DNA of 64,000 nt from Azospirillaceae bacterium (GCA_028283825.1 JAPWJW010000003.1:2108501-2172500); one strand, 5' to 3'. Positions 19,174-29,470 are shown, counted from the first letter of the stretch. A program made the numbers and translations. The notes: generated from the letters alone by a model not told the origin.

Positions 19174-19571
19174 ATCGATTAAGACGGATCCTGCAACATA
19201 AGGATTAACGTTAGCTCAGTCGATCCCGCACCGTTGCCCGGCCTAATCTTCCAGGAAAAGGCGATCAGGGCGGCGTGCATCCGTCCCTGCGCTGATCAGG
19301 GAGGGATATCAGGTCCAGGTGTGGGTGGTCCCGACTCGGGAGGGAGCGCTCCGCGACAGGCATGGCTCCACAAGGGTGGCGCCCAAGCATATCCGCACAT
19401 TTTGAACGTTCGCCGGCCGGTCTTCCTCCCAAGGGTTCCGGTCTCCGGCAGGTTCGCGCCTGCCCTCGGCGTCGACGAGGCCCCCCGGCGGACGGGTGGT
19501 GCCCGTGCAATGGCTTGTCATGACCGGGCACCGTGCGAAGACGCGGGCCCGGAACGGGAGGGTACCGGGTG
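19174..19571 (+). other. Long structured non-coding leader before the TonB receptor
   Basis: No coding region is supported in these roughly 400 bases. Several GC-rich hairpins are visible, among them GGCAGG-ttcgcg-CCTGCC at 19447-19464, CCTCG-gcgtcga-CGAGG just after it, and GGTGCCCG/CGGGCACC at 19498-19532, close to the receptor's ribosome-binding site. It does not match cobalamin, TPP, FMN or SRP RNA landmarks. It could be a regulatory 5' leader or a separate small RNA. Confidence 0.35.
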
Positions 19572-21799
19572 ATGGAATTAGGTGGAAAGCGCATAGGGTG
19601 GTGGATGGCGGGCACCGGCATGGTGGCGCTTTGCGCCCTCATGTGCCCGGGACGGCCGTGGCCCAGGTCCTGCCGGCGGCGCCGGCGGTCCAGCAGGGGG
19701 CGGCACCCCAGGGCGCGCCGCAGCAGGATCCCGACATGCTGAACGGCATCCAGGAAATCGTCGTCACCGCGCAAAAAAGGTCGGAAAACGCGCAGAATGT
19801 GCCCATCGCCATCACCGCCTTGAACCCGGAGGCGATGGCGGCGGCCGGCGTGACCGACACCAGCGACCTGAAGTCGCTGACCCCGGGGCTGAACTTCAAC
19901 ACCAACCTGGGCGGCTTCGGCCAGCCACGCGTGCGCGGCGTCGGCACCACCGCCACCGGTCCCGGCATTGAGAACCCGGTCGCCACATATGTGGACGGGG
20001 TCTATATCGGCTCCTCCGCCGGTGCCCTGTTCGCGCTGAACGACGTGGAACAGGTGGCGGTGCTGAAGGGGCCGCAGGGCACCCTGTTCGGCCGCAACGC
20101 CACCGGTGGCCTGATCCAGGTGACGACCAAGGAACCCACCCAGGACTTCCACGCGGATGTGGAGGGCACCTACGGCAACTACGACACCTTCCAGGGCAGC
20201 GCCTTCCTGTCCGGCGGCATCACCGACACGGTGGCGGTCAGCCTGGCGGCCTTGCGCGAGGACCAGCGCGATGGTTATGGGAAGAACCTCTACAACGGCC
20301 AGGACGTGCAGAACCACGACCAGAGCGCCGTGCGGGCCAAGATTCTGTGGAAGCCGGACGCCGACACCAAATTCCTGCTGTCGGCGGATTATGAGACCTA
20401 CCACGCCGCCGACCCCGCCATCCGCACCTACGGCCTGACCACTCTGGGCACGCCCACGCCGGGCGGCCCCTACGACATCGACCTGGACGTCCAGCCCTTC
20501 CTGCAAACCCGGCAGTGGGGCACTAGCCTGACCGCGCAGCACGACTTCGACAATGTCGAGGTGCTCAGCATCACCGCCTACCGCAACTCCTACTTCCACA
20601 CCATCTTCGACGCCGACCAGATACCGGTCACCGGCCTGGTCCTGAATGAGACCCAGCGGGACCAGCAGTTCAGCCAGGAACTGCAAGTGCAGTCCATCGG
20701 CGACGGCCCGTTCAAATGGACCGCCGGCCTTTATTATTTCTGGTCGAAGGGGCTGTACGATCCGCTCAGCACCAGCGGCGCCTTCCTGTCATCGCCCACC
20801 TTCCCGCTGACCCGCACCGACCTGTATGTGGACCAGTCGCTGAATTCCTACGCCGGGTTCGCCCAGGGGACCTACGCCCTGGACGACGCCACCAACCTGA
20901 CGGCGGGTCTGCGCTACACCGTCGACCAGCGCGCCATCACGGAAAACCAGACCCTGACCGTTGCCGGCTTCCCGGTGGCGGAGGCGCCGGTGGATGATGC
21001 CAAGACCTTCGACAAGCTGACCTGGCGCCTGTCGCTGGACCATCGCTTCTCCCCCGAACTGCTGGGCTACATCTCCTATAATCGGGGGTTCAAGAGCGGC
21101 TCGTTCGCGCCCGACACCTTCCCGGTGGAGGCGCTCAAGCCCGAGACCCTGGATGCCTATGAGGTGGGGCTGAAGTCCGACCTGTGGGACCGCCGCCTGC
21201 GGGTCAACGTGTCGGCCTTCTATTACGACCAGACCAATCTGCAGGTGAACCAGATCGTCCAGGGCGTGCTGCTGGTCTACAACGCCAGCGGTGCCACCAG
21301 CTACGGCATGGACGCCGACGTGCAGTTCCAGGCGACCAGCCATCTGACCCTGAACGCCGGCCTCAGCCTGCTGCACGCCCGGTACAAGGAATTCGAGAAC
21401 GCGTTCGAACTGTTCCCGCTGGCGACGGGCGGCAATTCCTTCGACCAGAACGGCAACGCCACCGGCAAGCAGTTGCAGAACACCCCGGCCGTCACCGTCA
21501 ATGCCGGCGCCAGCTACGACATCCCAACCGCGGTCGGCAAGTTCACGCTGGCCGGCAATTACTATTACAACGGTGGTTATTACGCGGACCCGCAGAACCG
21601 CACGCGCCAGAATTCATACAACACCCTGGACGCTTCGCTGACCTGGGCGTCGAACGACGGCCAATACACCGCGCGCCTGTGGGGCAAGAACCTGACGGAT
21701 GAGTTCTATACCCAGCAGGTCAACCCACTGAACGTGGGCGACAACTGGGTCGCGGCCCCGCCACGCACCTACGGCCTGACCCTGGGCGTGCATTTCTGA
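19572..21799 (+). CDS. TonB-dependent outer-membrane receptor, frameshifted in the signal peptide
   Basis: About 742 residues once the frame is corrected. A good ribosome-binding site (GGAGGG) and signal peptide (MELGGKRIGWW, then a hydrophobic stretch to CALMCPG) are in one frame. The mature protein from TAVAQVLPAAP onward continues in another. One missing base in the CCCGGGAC stretch near 19651 explains this exactly and restores a TAVA/Q cleavage site. The plug domain starts with the TonB-box-like EIVVTAQKR, and LKGPQGTLFGRNATGG is the plug signature. The barrel ends in a final phenylalanine (LGVHF). The receptor is of the sphingomonad/Caulobacter type; the ligand is unknown. Confidence 0.85.
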
Positions 21800-21812
21800 T
21801 CAATAAGGCGTC

Positions 21813-21944
21813 CCTCAGGCGCCGGGCGCGGCCATCCGGCCGCTGGGCTTGTCCTCCCTTTCCGGTCCGCCTGCGGTTCCCCGGAAAGGTCCGGCGGCTG
21901 CGGTCGCAGCCTACAGCGGCATGGGGTTCGTCCCATGCCGCTGG
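21813..21944 (+). repeat. Structured intergenic repeat, copy 2 (forward)
   Basis: Hairpin A is GCGGCC-atcc-GGCCGC, then the CTTTCC...GGAAAG stem, hairpin C is GGCTGC-ggtc-GCAGCC, and terminal hairpin D is an exact 11-bp stem AGCGGCATGGG/CCCATGCCGCT (21915-21942). It fills the whole gap between the convergent receptor and helicase genes. Confidence 0.9.
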
Positions 21945-21946
21945 CA

Positions 21947-24929
21947 TCAGTCGAGATCGAAGCCCTGGAGGTGGAAGGGCTCATCCCCCCAGGGATCCCG
22001 GCCATTGTCGTCCATGGGCGGACCGCCGGGCAGCATCGGCGGCGGTGGGGGCGCCAATTGCTCCGGCCCTGCATCCGGCATATGCAGGAACTCCCGCGTG
22101 ATGCGCACAGCCTCGGCCAGGCCCACGCGCTGTGGTTCCACCCCGCCGGGGAAGGCGCCCTTCAGCCGGCTGGGCATCATCGGGTCCAGCAGGACGAAGA
22201 CGCCGGTGTCGTCGGCCCGGCGCACCAGCCGGCCGAACGCCTGGCGCAGGCGCAGGCGGGTGATCATGTCGTCGTAATGCCGGCGCCGGGCGGTGCGGTC
22301 GAAATATTCCCGCCGCGCCTTGTGCAGGATGTCCGGCCGGGGCCAGGGCACGCGGTCGAACACGATCAGGCGCAGGGACCGGCCGGGCACGTCCACGCCA
22401 TCGCGCACCGCGTCGGTGCCCAGCAGGCAGGCGTTATCCTCCCCCCGGAAAATGTCCACCAGGGTGGAGACGTCCAGCCCATCCAGATGCTGGGACAGCA
22501 GGGGCAGGCCGGCGGCCTCCAAGGGCGCGCCGATGCGTTCATGCACGGCGCGCAGGCGCTGCACGGCGGTGAACAGGCCGATGGCGCCGCCGCCCGACGC
22601 CAGGAACAGCTCGCGATAAGCAGCCGCCACCTGGGCCAGATCGTCCTTGCGCACGTCGTTGACGATCAGGACGCGCGTCTGCTTGGCATAGTCGAAGGGG
22701 GACGGCACCTGGGCGCGCAAGGCCGGGCGCGGCAGGTGGATGGCGCCGGTGCGCGCCTGGGCCGCCTGCCAGTCGGCCTCCACATCGCCGGTGCCGTCCG
22801 TCAGGGTGGCGGAGGTCATGACCAGGCCGTGGGCCTGAGCCGCCAGGATCTGCGCCAACGGCCAGGTGGGGTCCACCCAATGGCGGTACATGCCCACGTC
22901 CAGGTCGCGGCCGTCCTGCCGCTCCACCCCGAACCAGTCGACGTAGCGGTTGGGCGGCTCCTCCGCCAACGCCGCCAGCATCTGGCGCCAGCCGCCGATT
23001 TCATTGGCGGAGCGGCGCTTCAGGCTGCGGGCGATGGCGTCGATGCGGCGGCGGGTGTCGCTGTCCAACTCATCCGACTCGTCATCCAGGCGTTCGCGCA
23101 GCCGGTCGGCCAGGGCTTCCAGCGGGGCCGACAGTTCCCCTAGCGCGGATGACAGCGCCTGCGCCGCCTCCAGCACCCCGTCCACCAGGGGCTGGACCTC
23201 CACCTCCAGGCTGTAGGGATTGTCCGGTCCGTGGGCGCGGGCATAGACCTGGCCGCGCACCTGCGCCAGGAAGGCCTCCGTCGGGCCCACCGGCTCGCCC
23301 CCGCCCACGCGCTGGGGCCAGGCCTCGCCCGGCAGCTTGTGGGCGGCGCGCGCGACCTCATCCAGCAGGCGGGCGGCGTGGTCATCGCCGCCGATCAGAT
23401 CCTCCACCCGGCGGCGCAGGCCGCGCGCCCGGCTGCGCCCGCCGCTTTCCGCGCCCAGCAGCCAGCGGCGCAGCTCCGCCGTCTCGAACCCTGTCAGGTG
23501 GCCGGCGAAGGCGTTGTCGGCGGCGTCGAACACATGATGGCCTTCGTCGAAGACATAACGCGTGGGCACATAGGCGTCGTCCCCGCCACCCAGGGCCGCC
23601 TGGATCATCACCAGGGCATGGTTGGCGATGACGATGTCGGCCCGGCGCGCCCGGCGCACGCTCTTCTCGATGAAGCACTTGGTGTAGTGGCTGCACGCGC
23701 TGTAGACGCATTCGCCCCGCCGGTCGGCCAGCGCCAACGTGCGGCCCTTGCCCAGCAGATCGACCAGCCAGCCGGGGAAATCGCCGCCCTGCATGTCGCC
23801 GTCGCGGGTGCTGGCCGCCCAGCGCGCCATCAGGCCGATGGCCACGGCGTATTGCTGGTTGGCGGTGGCCACCCCCGCCGCCTCCTCCAGGTTCAGCAGG
23901 CAGAGGTAGTTTTCCCGCCCCTTGCGGATCACGACCTTGCGCGCCTTGGTGGCCGGGTCCAGGTGCAGGCGGTCCATCTCCTTATCGATCTGGTGCTGCA
24001 ACTGGCGGGTATATGTCGAGATCCAGACGGGGCCCTTGTTCTTCTCCGCCCACACCGTGGCCGGCGCCAGGTAACCCAGGGTCTTGCCGACGCCGGTCCC
24101 GGCCTCCGCCAGCACCAGGTTGGGCTCACCCTCCACGTCGCGGGGGGGTGAAGGCGGTGGACACCGCACTGGCGTAGTCCGACTGCTGTGGCCGGGGTTC
24201 GGCCGCCTGGCCGCTCATCACCATGTCGGCCAGGCGGCGGCGCGCCTCGGCCTGTTCGACCGGCAAATGGCCGGGCGGCGGCTCCGGCGCGTCGGCCTGC
24301 CATTCCTTCATGCCGGCCCACACCTGGTAGGCGCGGATGGCACCGCCGCGCCAGCGTGCCTTTTCCGGCCCCGCGGGCGCGCCCAGGGCCGCCAGCACCA
24401 GGGGCGACCACAGCCAGCCACCGCCCCGGTCGTCATTGTCGCCCCCGCCCATGGCCCAGGCCAGGCCGATGGGGTCCGACCGCTCATCATGGATGGGGCC
24501 CATCAGTTCGCGCAGCAGGGCCTCGGCCGCGCGCACCAGGGTCAGGGCCTCAGCCTCCGCATCCTCGGGTCGCGGCAAACCCAGCGCCTGGGCCAGGCCG
24601 CGCGGCGTGGGCAGGCAGAAGGTGGCCGGCCGCACGAAGGCGTACAGCTCCAGCAGGTCATAACCCTGCAGCAGCCGGTCGGTGCCCAGGCGCCGCGCCG
24701 TGGCCCGCGCATGGCACAGCAGGTGGGGTTTGGCGCTGGCCCGCCGCGCCGCCTCCCCCTTGTCGATCAGTTCCACCTCGCCATCGGCGCTCAGCCACAC
24801 CGCCTGGCGCGCACCGGGGATCAGGGCCGGCGCGTCGGGTACCAGCAGGCGCCGCGGCCCGGTCGGGGCCGACACCAGGCTGGCCGGCGGGGGCTTGGAA
24901 CCGGTGGAGGAGGGGGGGGACTCGGTCAT
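21947..24929 (-). CDS. DinG-like ATP-dependent helicase, frameshifted
   Basis: About 994 residues after correcting one frameshift. The first 265 residues (24929 down to about 24145) form an N-terminal region that runs into QQSDYASAVSTAFTPP. The rest is in another frame and contains Walker A LAEAGTGVGKT, the four-cysteine iron-sulfur region starting CVYSACSHYTKC, the DEAH-type box FDEGHHV, SATL, and motif VI RLRQAFGRLVRR. This is the XPD/DinG superfamily 2 helicase architecture, acting on R-loops or forked DNA. The break is at a run of seven Gs (24142-24148 on the plus strand), where one more base would join the halves seamlessly. Confidence 0.85.
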
Positions 24930-25082
24930 GGCGGCGGAGTATAGACGGCGCCCAGCGTCATTTCATGAACAAAAGCGGTACGGCTGATGGGCGATGGCGG
25001 GAAAACGTTTGGTGATATTGTCTTGGCCGCGCCGATACCCTAAGTGGTGTGGCATTTCCGGTGGCATGTCGGGGGAAGCGTC

Positions 25083-25484
25083 ATGGGCCTGGACGAGATT
25101 GTCGCCGACGGCACGGCATGGGCGGACGGCGCCCTGGTGCTGATGGCGTTCCTGGATGATGAGATTTATTTCAACGTGACCGGCGCGTCCGACCTGCCGC
25201 CGGCCGAACTGGCGCGGGCGGCCTACGCGGGCAAGGTGGCCATCCAGACCGCCAAGCTGCCGGCCGGGGTCATGCCCGTCCTCCATACTTCCAGGCGCGA
25301 CGCGCGGTTGAAAGCGCCCTACGCCGGCCTTCCCCTGCGTGAGGCGTTGATCATGGTGCTGCGCATGTCGGGCACCGACGGCATCCTGCTGCAAAGTAGC
25401 GGCAGCAGCTGGACCATCGTCCTGCGGGACGGCATCGCGGCGCTGGATTTGGCACCCCGGCACCTCCCGCCCGCGCATGCGTGA
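25083..25484 (+). CDS. Hypothetical protein
   Basis: A 133-residue protein with no signal peptide or clear membrane helix. It begins LDEIVADGTAWADGALVLMAFLDDEIYFN and ends in a Pro/His-rich tail. The ATG at 25083 is supported by GGGGAAG seven bases upstream; an upstream in-frame start at 25044 is less likely. It converges on the GST gene with a 5-bp gap between stop codons. Codon use matches its neighbours. I do not recognise the family and infer no function. Confidence 0.6.
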   Translation: MGLDEIVADGTAWADGALVLMAFLDDEIYFNVTGASDLPPAELARAAYAGKVAIQTAKLPAGVMPVLHTSRRDARLKAPYAGLPLREALIMVLRMSGTDGILLQSSGSSWTIVLRDGIAALDLAPRHLPPAHA

Positions 25485-25489
25485 GGCGG

Positions 25490-26128
25490 TCAGATAAAGG
25501 GGGCGGCCAGTCCTTCCTGCGCGAAGGTCCGCTGCACGGCGGGGCGGGCCAGCAACTCGGCGCACAGCCGGCCCAGGTGGGGCAGGTCGCGCGGCGGGTG
25601 GGCGAAGTTGCGGCCCCAGCGCACCAGCATCAGTAGTAGGAAATCGGCGACGGTGACGTGGTCGGCGGCGATGTAGGGCCGCCCGGCCAATTCCCGGTCG
25701 ATCAGCGCGAACATTTCCCCCAGCCGCCGCTCCGCCGTGGCCTTGGCGTCGGCGGCGTTGCTGGGGTCGGTCACGTGCTGTTCCGGGTAATAATAGACGC
25801 GGTATTCCGGCTGGATGGTGTTGGTCAGGTGGAACAGCCATGTCAGGAAACGGCCGCGGCCGGGCGTTCCCGGGGCGGCGGCCAGGCGGGATTCGGGGTG
25901 TTGGTCCGCCAGGTACAGCAGGATGGCGGCGGTCTCGAACACCGTCTCGTCACCGTCCAGCAGGGTGGGGATGCGGCCGGTGGGGTTGCGGGCCAGGTAG
26001 GGGGCCGACTTATGCTCGGCATTGGTCCGGTCCAGCAGCGCCAGTTCATAGGGAACGCCCAGTTCCTCCAGCGCCATGTGCGGAGCCAGGTTGGCATTTC
26101 CCGGGAAATAGAACAGCGTATAGGCCAT
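25490..26128 (-). CDS. Glutathione S-transferase family protein
   Basis: A 212-residue cytosolic protein with the canonical two-domain GST layout. The N-terminal thioredoxin fold has NLAPHMALEELGVPYEL, the cis-proline segment GRIPTLLDGDETVFETAAILLYLADQ with the glutathione-binding E/T pair, and an all-helical C-terminal domain with the N-capping motif VTVADFLLLMLVRW. It conjugates or reduces electrophiles with glutathione; the substrate is unknown. AGGGGGA supports the ATG at 26128, which shares its CATG with the start of the divergent mtgA gene. Confidence 0.9.
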   Translation of the reverse strand: MAYTLFYFPGNANLAPHMALEELGVPYELALLDRTNAEHKSAPYLARNPTGRIPTLLDGDETVFETAAILLYLADQHPESRLAAAPGTPGRGRFLTWLFHLTNTIQPEYRVYYYPEQHVTDPSNAADAKATAERRLGEMFALIDRELAGRPYIAADHVTVADFLLLMLVRWGRNFAHPPRDLPHLGRLCAELLARPAVQRTFAQEGLAAPFI

Positions 26129-26867
26129 GGACGGATCCCCCTCAGTGAAAGCCGGCGCCCGACGCCGACCGCAGCAGCGCGCGATGCTATGGCGTGTGTT
26201 GCGCTGGGCACAATACGCGGCTCTCGCAGGGGTGGTGTTCACCTTGGCCTGGGTCGGCCTCTATGCCGTCATGGATCCGCCGGGCACGCCCCTGATGCTG
26301 ATTCGCCGCATGCAGGGCGTGCCGACCCGGGGTTGGACGCCCGTGGCCCTGGACCACATCGCCCCCTCCCTGCAACGCGCCGTCATCGGGGCGGAGGACA
26401 GCCGGTTCTGTTCCCACCACGGCGTGGACTGGGACGCGGTGGACGCGGCCCTGGATGAGGATGAGGACGGGCACAAGCTGCGCGGCGCCAGCACCATCAG
26501 CCAGCAGACGGCCAAGAACGCCTTCCTCTGGCCCGGCCGCACCTGGGTGCGCAAGGGCGTGGAATTCGGCTTCACCGAACTGATCGAACTGGTGTGGGGC
26601 AAGCGCCGCATCCTGGAGATGTATCTGAACATCGTGGAATGGGGCGACGGCATCTATGGGGCGGAGGCGGCGTCGCGCGCCTATTTCGGTGTGTCGGCCA
26701 GCGCGCTGTCGTCGTCACAGGCGGCCGCACTGGCGGCCGTGCTGCCCAGCCCCCGGAAGTGGAGCGCCAACCACCCCGGTGCCTACGTTGCCCGGCGCAT
26801 CGGCATCCTGGAACAGCGGGCGGCCCTGGTGGCGCGTGATCGCCTGGACGCATGCCTGCATCGCTGA
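26127..26867 (+). CDS. mtgA: Monofunctional peptidoglycan glycosyltransferase
   Basis: Up to 246 residues. An N-terminal membrane anchor (residues 28-50, AALAGVVFTLAWVGLYAV) is followed by a GT51 domain. The catalytic glutamate region reads VIGAEDSRFCSHHGVDWDA, followed by RGASTISQQTAKNAFLW and the second active-site segment KRRILEMYLNIVEWGDGIYG. It polymerises lipid II into glycan strands at the periplasmic face. The ATG at 26127 overlaps the divergent GST start codon, so an internal ATG at 26184 (MLWRVLRW) is a realistic alternative that would leave room for promoters. Confidence 0.92.
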   Translation: MDGSPSVKAGARRRPQQRAMLWRVLRWAQYAALAGVVFTLAWVGLYAVMDPPGTPLMLIRRMQGVPTRGWTPVALDHIAPSLQRAVIGAEDSRFCSHHGVDWDAVDAALDEDEDGHKLRGASTISQQTAKNAFLWPGRTWVRKGVEFGFTELIELVWGKRRILEMYLNIVEWGDGIYGAEAASRAYFGVSASALSSSQAAALAAVLPSPRKWSANHPGAYVARRIGILEQRAALVARDRLDACLHR

Positions 26868-26937
26868 GGTGCCCGCCCGCGTCTATGCGACGCCGTGGCG
26901 CGTGAATGGACCCTGCGGCATCCCTTGTGCCCAGGCC

Positions 26938-26958
26938 TGAGAATAACTATTAATTCGA
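26938..26958. promoter_or_regulatory. AT-rich imperfect palindrome upstream of feoA, possible iron-regulator site
   Basis: TGAGAATAACTATTAATTC is unusually AT-rich for this window and partly self-complementary, with a loose resemblance to Fur or Irr boxes. It lies about 70 bases upstream of feoA, where iron-responsive repression would be expected. The match to any consensus is weak. Confidence 0.3.
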
Positions 26959-27028
26959 GGGTGGCCCGGATATCCGGGACGATCCTCGATTCTTTGAGGG
27001 CCCCTCCAGGGGACCCAAGGCGTACGCG

Positions 27029-27400
27029 ATGCAGCCCTCACCCCGTCCCGCCTCATCCGCTTCACCGGCGGAGGACGCCATTCCCGCCGACGCCCGGCCC
27101 TTGAGCCTGGCCAAGCGGGGTGAGGTCGGCCGGGTGGTGCGGGTGGGCATCGATGGCGAAATCCACGACAGCCTGAACGCCGATGAGCTGGAGCGCCGGC
27201 TGCTGGAGATCGGCTTTGTCGAGGGCGCGCGGGTGGAAATCCTGCATGAGGGCCTGTTCGGCCGCGACCCCATCGCCGTGCGGGTGGACGACATGCGCGT
27301 GGCCCTGCGCCGCCGCGAGGCCGAGGCCATCCTGGTCACCCGCTGGACCGCTGAAGCCGCCGCCCCCCTGAAGATCATCGCCGAAGACAGCCGTTCATGA
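27029..27400 (+). CDS. feoA: Ferrous iron transport protein A
   Basis: A 123-residue cytosolic protein with the SH3-like FeoA domain in residues 25-105. The hallmarks are LERRLLEIGFVEGARVEILHEG and DPIAVRVDDMRVALRRREAEAILV. An unconserved Pro/Ser/Ala-rich extension of about 25 residues precedes the domain, so the real start could be downstream. FeoA assists the FeoB iron(II) channel. Its TGA overlaps the feoB ATG by 4 bp. Confidence 0.92.
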   Translation: MQPSPRPASSASPAEDAIPADARPLSLAKRGEVGRVVRVGIDGEIHDSLNADELERRLLEIGFVEGARVEILHEGLFGRDPIAVRVDDMRVALRRREAEAILVTRWTAEAAAPLKIIAEDSRS

Positions 27401-29275
27401 ACCTCGTCGCCACTGCGCCGCGCATCGCCCTGGTCGGGAACCCGAACTGCGGCAAGACCGCCCTTTTCAACGCGCTGACCGGCAGCCGCCAGAAGGTGGC
27501 CAACTACGCCGGCGTGACGGTGGAGCGCAAGGAAGGCAGCTTCAGCACCCCGGCCGGCCGCCGCATCCAGGTGCTGGACCTGCCCGGCACCTATTCCCTG
27601 CGCGCCCGCAGCCCGGATGAGGAGGTGACGCGCGACGTCGTGCTGGGCCGCTTCCGGGGTGAGGCGGAACCCGACGTGCTGGTCTGCGTGGCCGACGCCA
27701 CCAACCTGCGCCTGGTGCTGCGCCTGGTGCTGGAACTGAAGATGGTGGGTCGCCCGCTGGTGCTGGCGCTCAACATGTTCGACATCGCCAAGCATCGCGG
27801 CATCGAGATCGACGTTGACCGCCTGTCCCGGGAACTGGGCGTGCCGGTGGTGCCCACCGTGGCCGTGCGCAAGGCCGGCACGGTGGATTTCCTGAAGACC
27901 ATCGACAGCATGGCCGATGGCCTGGCGACGGCGACGGCCGGGACCAACACCTGGCACGAGCCTTCGGCGGAAGAGGTGCGCGCCACCCACCGCGAGGCCG
28001 ACCGCATCATCAAGCTGGCGGTGCGCCCGCCGACGCGTCCCGACACCTGGACCAGCCGGCTGGACCGGGTGCTGCTGAACCCGGTGGCGGGGCTGCTGAT
28101 CCTGCTGACCGTGCTGTTCTTCATGTTCCAGGCGGTGTTCACCTGGGCGCAGCCGGTTATGGACGCCATCAAGGCCGGGTTCGACTGGCTGGGCGCCTGG
28201 GTCAACGGCACCATGCCCGACGGCATCCTGCGCGGCCTGATCTCCGACGGCGTCATCGCCGGCGTGGGCAGCATCGTCGTCTTCCTGCCGCAGATCGTCA
28301 TCCTGTTCACCTTCATCATCCTGCTGGAAGATTTCGGCTACATGCCGCGCGCGGCCTTCCTGATGGACAAGATCATGGGCGGCGCCGGCCTGCACGGCCG
28401 CGCCTTCATCCCGCTGCTGTCCAGCTTCGCTTGCGCCATCCCCGGCATCATGGCGACGCGGGTCATCGACAATAGGCGCGACCGCCTGGCCACCATCATG
28501 GTGGCGCCGCTGATGACCTGTTCCGCCCGCATCCCGGTCTACACCCTGATCATCTCCGCCTTCGTGCCGGACCGCACGGTGGGCGGGGTGTTCGCGCTGC
28601 AGGGCCTGGTGATGTTCGGCCTCTATGCCGCCGGCATCCTCAGCGACGCTGGTGGTGGCCTTCGTCATGCGCCGCCTGGTGTGGCGGGGCACGGTGGAGC
28701 CTTTCATCATGGAACTGCCGGCCTACAAGGTGCCGGACGTGAAGAACCTGGTGATGGGCGTGTGGACGCGTGCCCGGGCCTTCCTGCAACGCGCCGGCAC
28801 CACCATCCTCAGCATCATGATCCTGATCTGGTTCCTCAGCTCCTTTCCCGGCGCGCCGGAGGGGGCGACCGAACCGGCCATCGACTATTCCATCGCCGGC
28901 ATGGTCGGCCATTGGCTCCAGCCGCTGGTGGCGCCCATCGGCTTCAACTGGCAGATCACCGTGGCGCTGATCCCCGGCATGGCCGCGCGCGAGGTGGCGG
29001 TGGCGGCCCTCGGCACCGTCTACGCCGTGGGCGGGGGGGAAGAGAACGTCACCGGCCTGATGGACACGCTGGGGCACAGCTGGTCGCTGGCCACCGCGCT
29101 ATCCTTGCTGGCCTGGTACATCTTCGCGCCACAATGCGCCGCCACCCTGGGCGTGGTGCGGCGTGAGACCAACTCGCTACGCTGGCCGGTCATCATGTTC
29201 TTCTACATGCTGACCTTGGCCTACCTGGCGTCCTTCGCCACATACCATATCGCCGCCAGCCTGGGCTGGGCGTGA
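27397..29275 (+). CDS. feoB: Ferrous iron transporter FeoB, frameshifted
   Basis: About 625 residues after frame correction. The N-terminal G domain has G1 GNPNCGKTA, G3 DLPGTYSL and G4 LNMFD. The membrane domain has the two Gate segments, the second including SSFACAIPGIMATR near residue 345. The frame that starts at 27397 fails near 28640-28648, just after GLYAAGIL, and the C-terminal third (LVVAFVMRRLVWRG to ASLGWA) continues in the next frame to the stop at 29275. One extra base or two missing bases in CTCAGCGACG would explain it. It imports Fe(II) through the inner membrane, operonic with feoA and a small Cys-rich gene. Confidence 0.88.
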
Positions 29276-29282
29276 GGAGGGC

Positions 29283-29441
29283 ATGATGCTTCAGCAAGCC
29301 GTCGTCGGGATCATCGTGGTGCTGGCCCTGGCCTGGGTCCTGCGCCCCACCGTCCTGCGTTTGGTGCGCCGCCGCCAGGTCGCCGCCGGCAAGGTGCCCG
29401 CCGGCTCCTGCGGTTCCGATAACTGTAATTGTGGTAGTTGA
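29283..29441 (+). CDS. FeoB-associated Cys-rich membrane protein
   Basis: A 52-residue protein eight bases after the feoB stop with GGAGG just before the ATG. It has one transmembrane helix (AVVGIIVVLALAWVL), a basic stretch (RLVRRRQ) and a cysteine-rich tail CGSDNCNCGS. This matches the small FeoB-associated Cys-rich membrane proteins found after feoB in many proteobacteria, which are thought to assist Fe(II) uptake, taking the place of FeoC. A second ATG directly follows the first. Confidence 0.85.
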   Translation: MMLQQAVVGIIVVLALAWVLRPTVLRLVRRRQVAAGKVPAGSCGSDNCNCGS

Positions 29442-29470
29442 AAAGGCGCACCCCTCACCAAAGGGGCGCA

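Noticed and set aside
19300-19490. Possible 6S RNA or cobalamin riboswitch upstream of the TonB receptor
   Set aside because: Short resemblances only. The B12 box, the GCCACTG motif and a convincing 6S bubble-stem could not be found, so it is left as an unexplained structured leader.
19265-20686. A 473-codon minus-strand frame antisense to the TonB receptor
   Set aside because: No ribosome-binding site or family similarity, and the composition is that of a shadow of the receptor plug domain.
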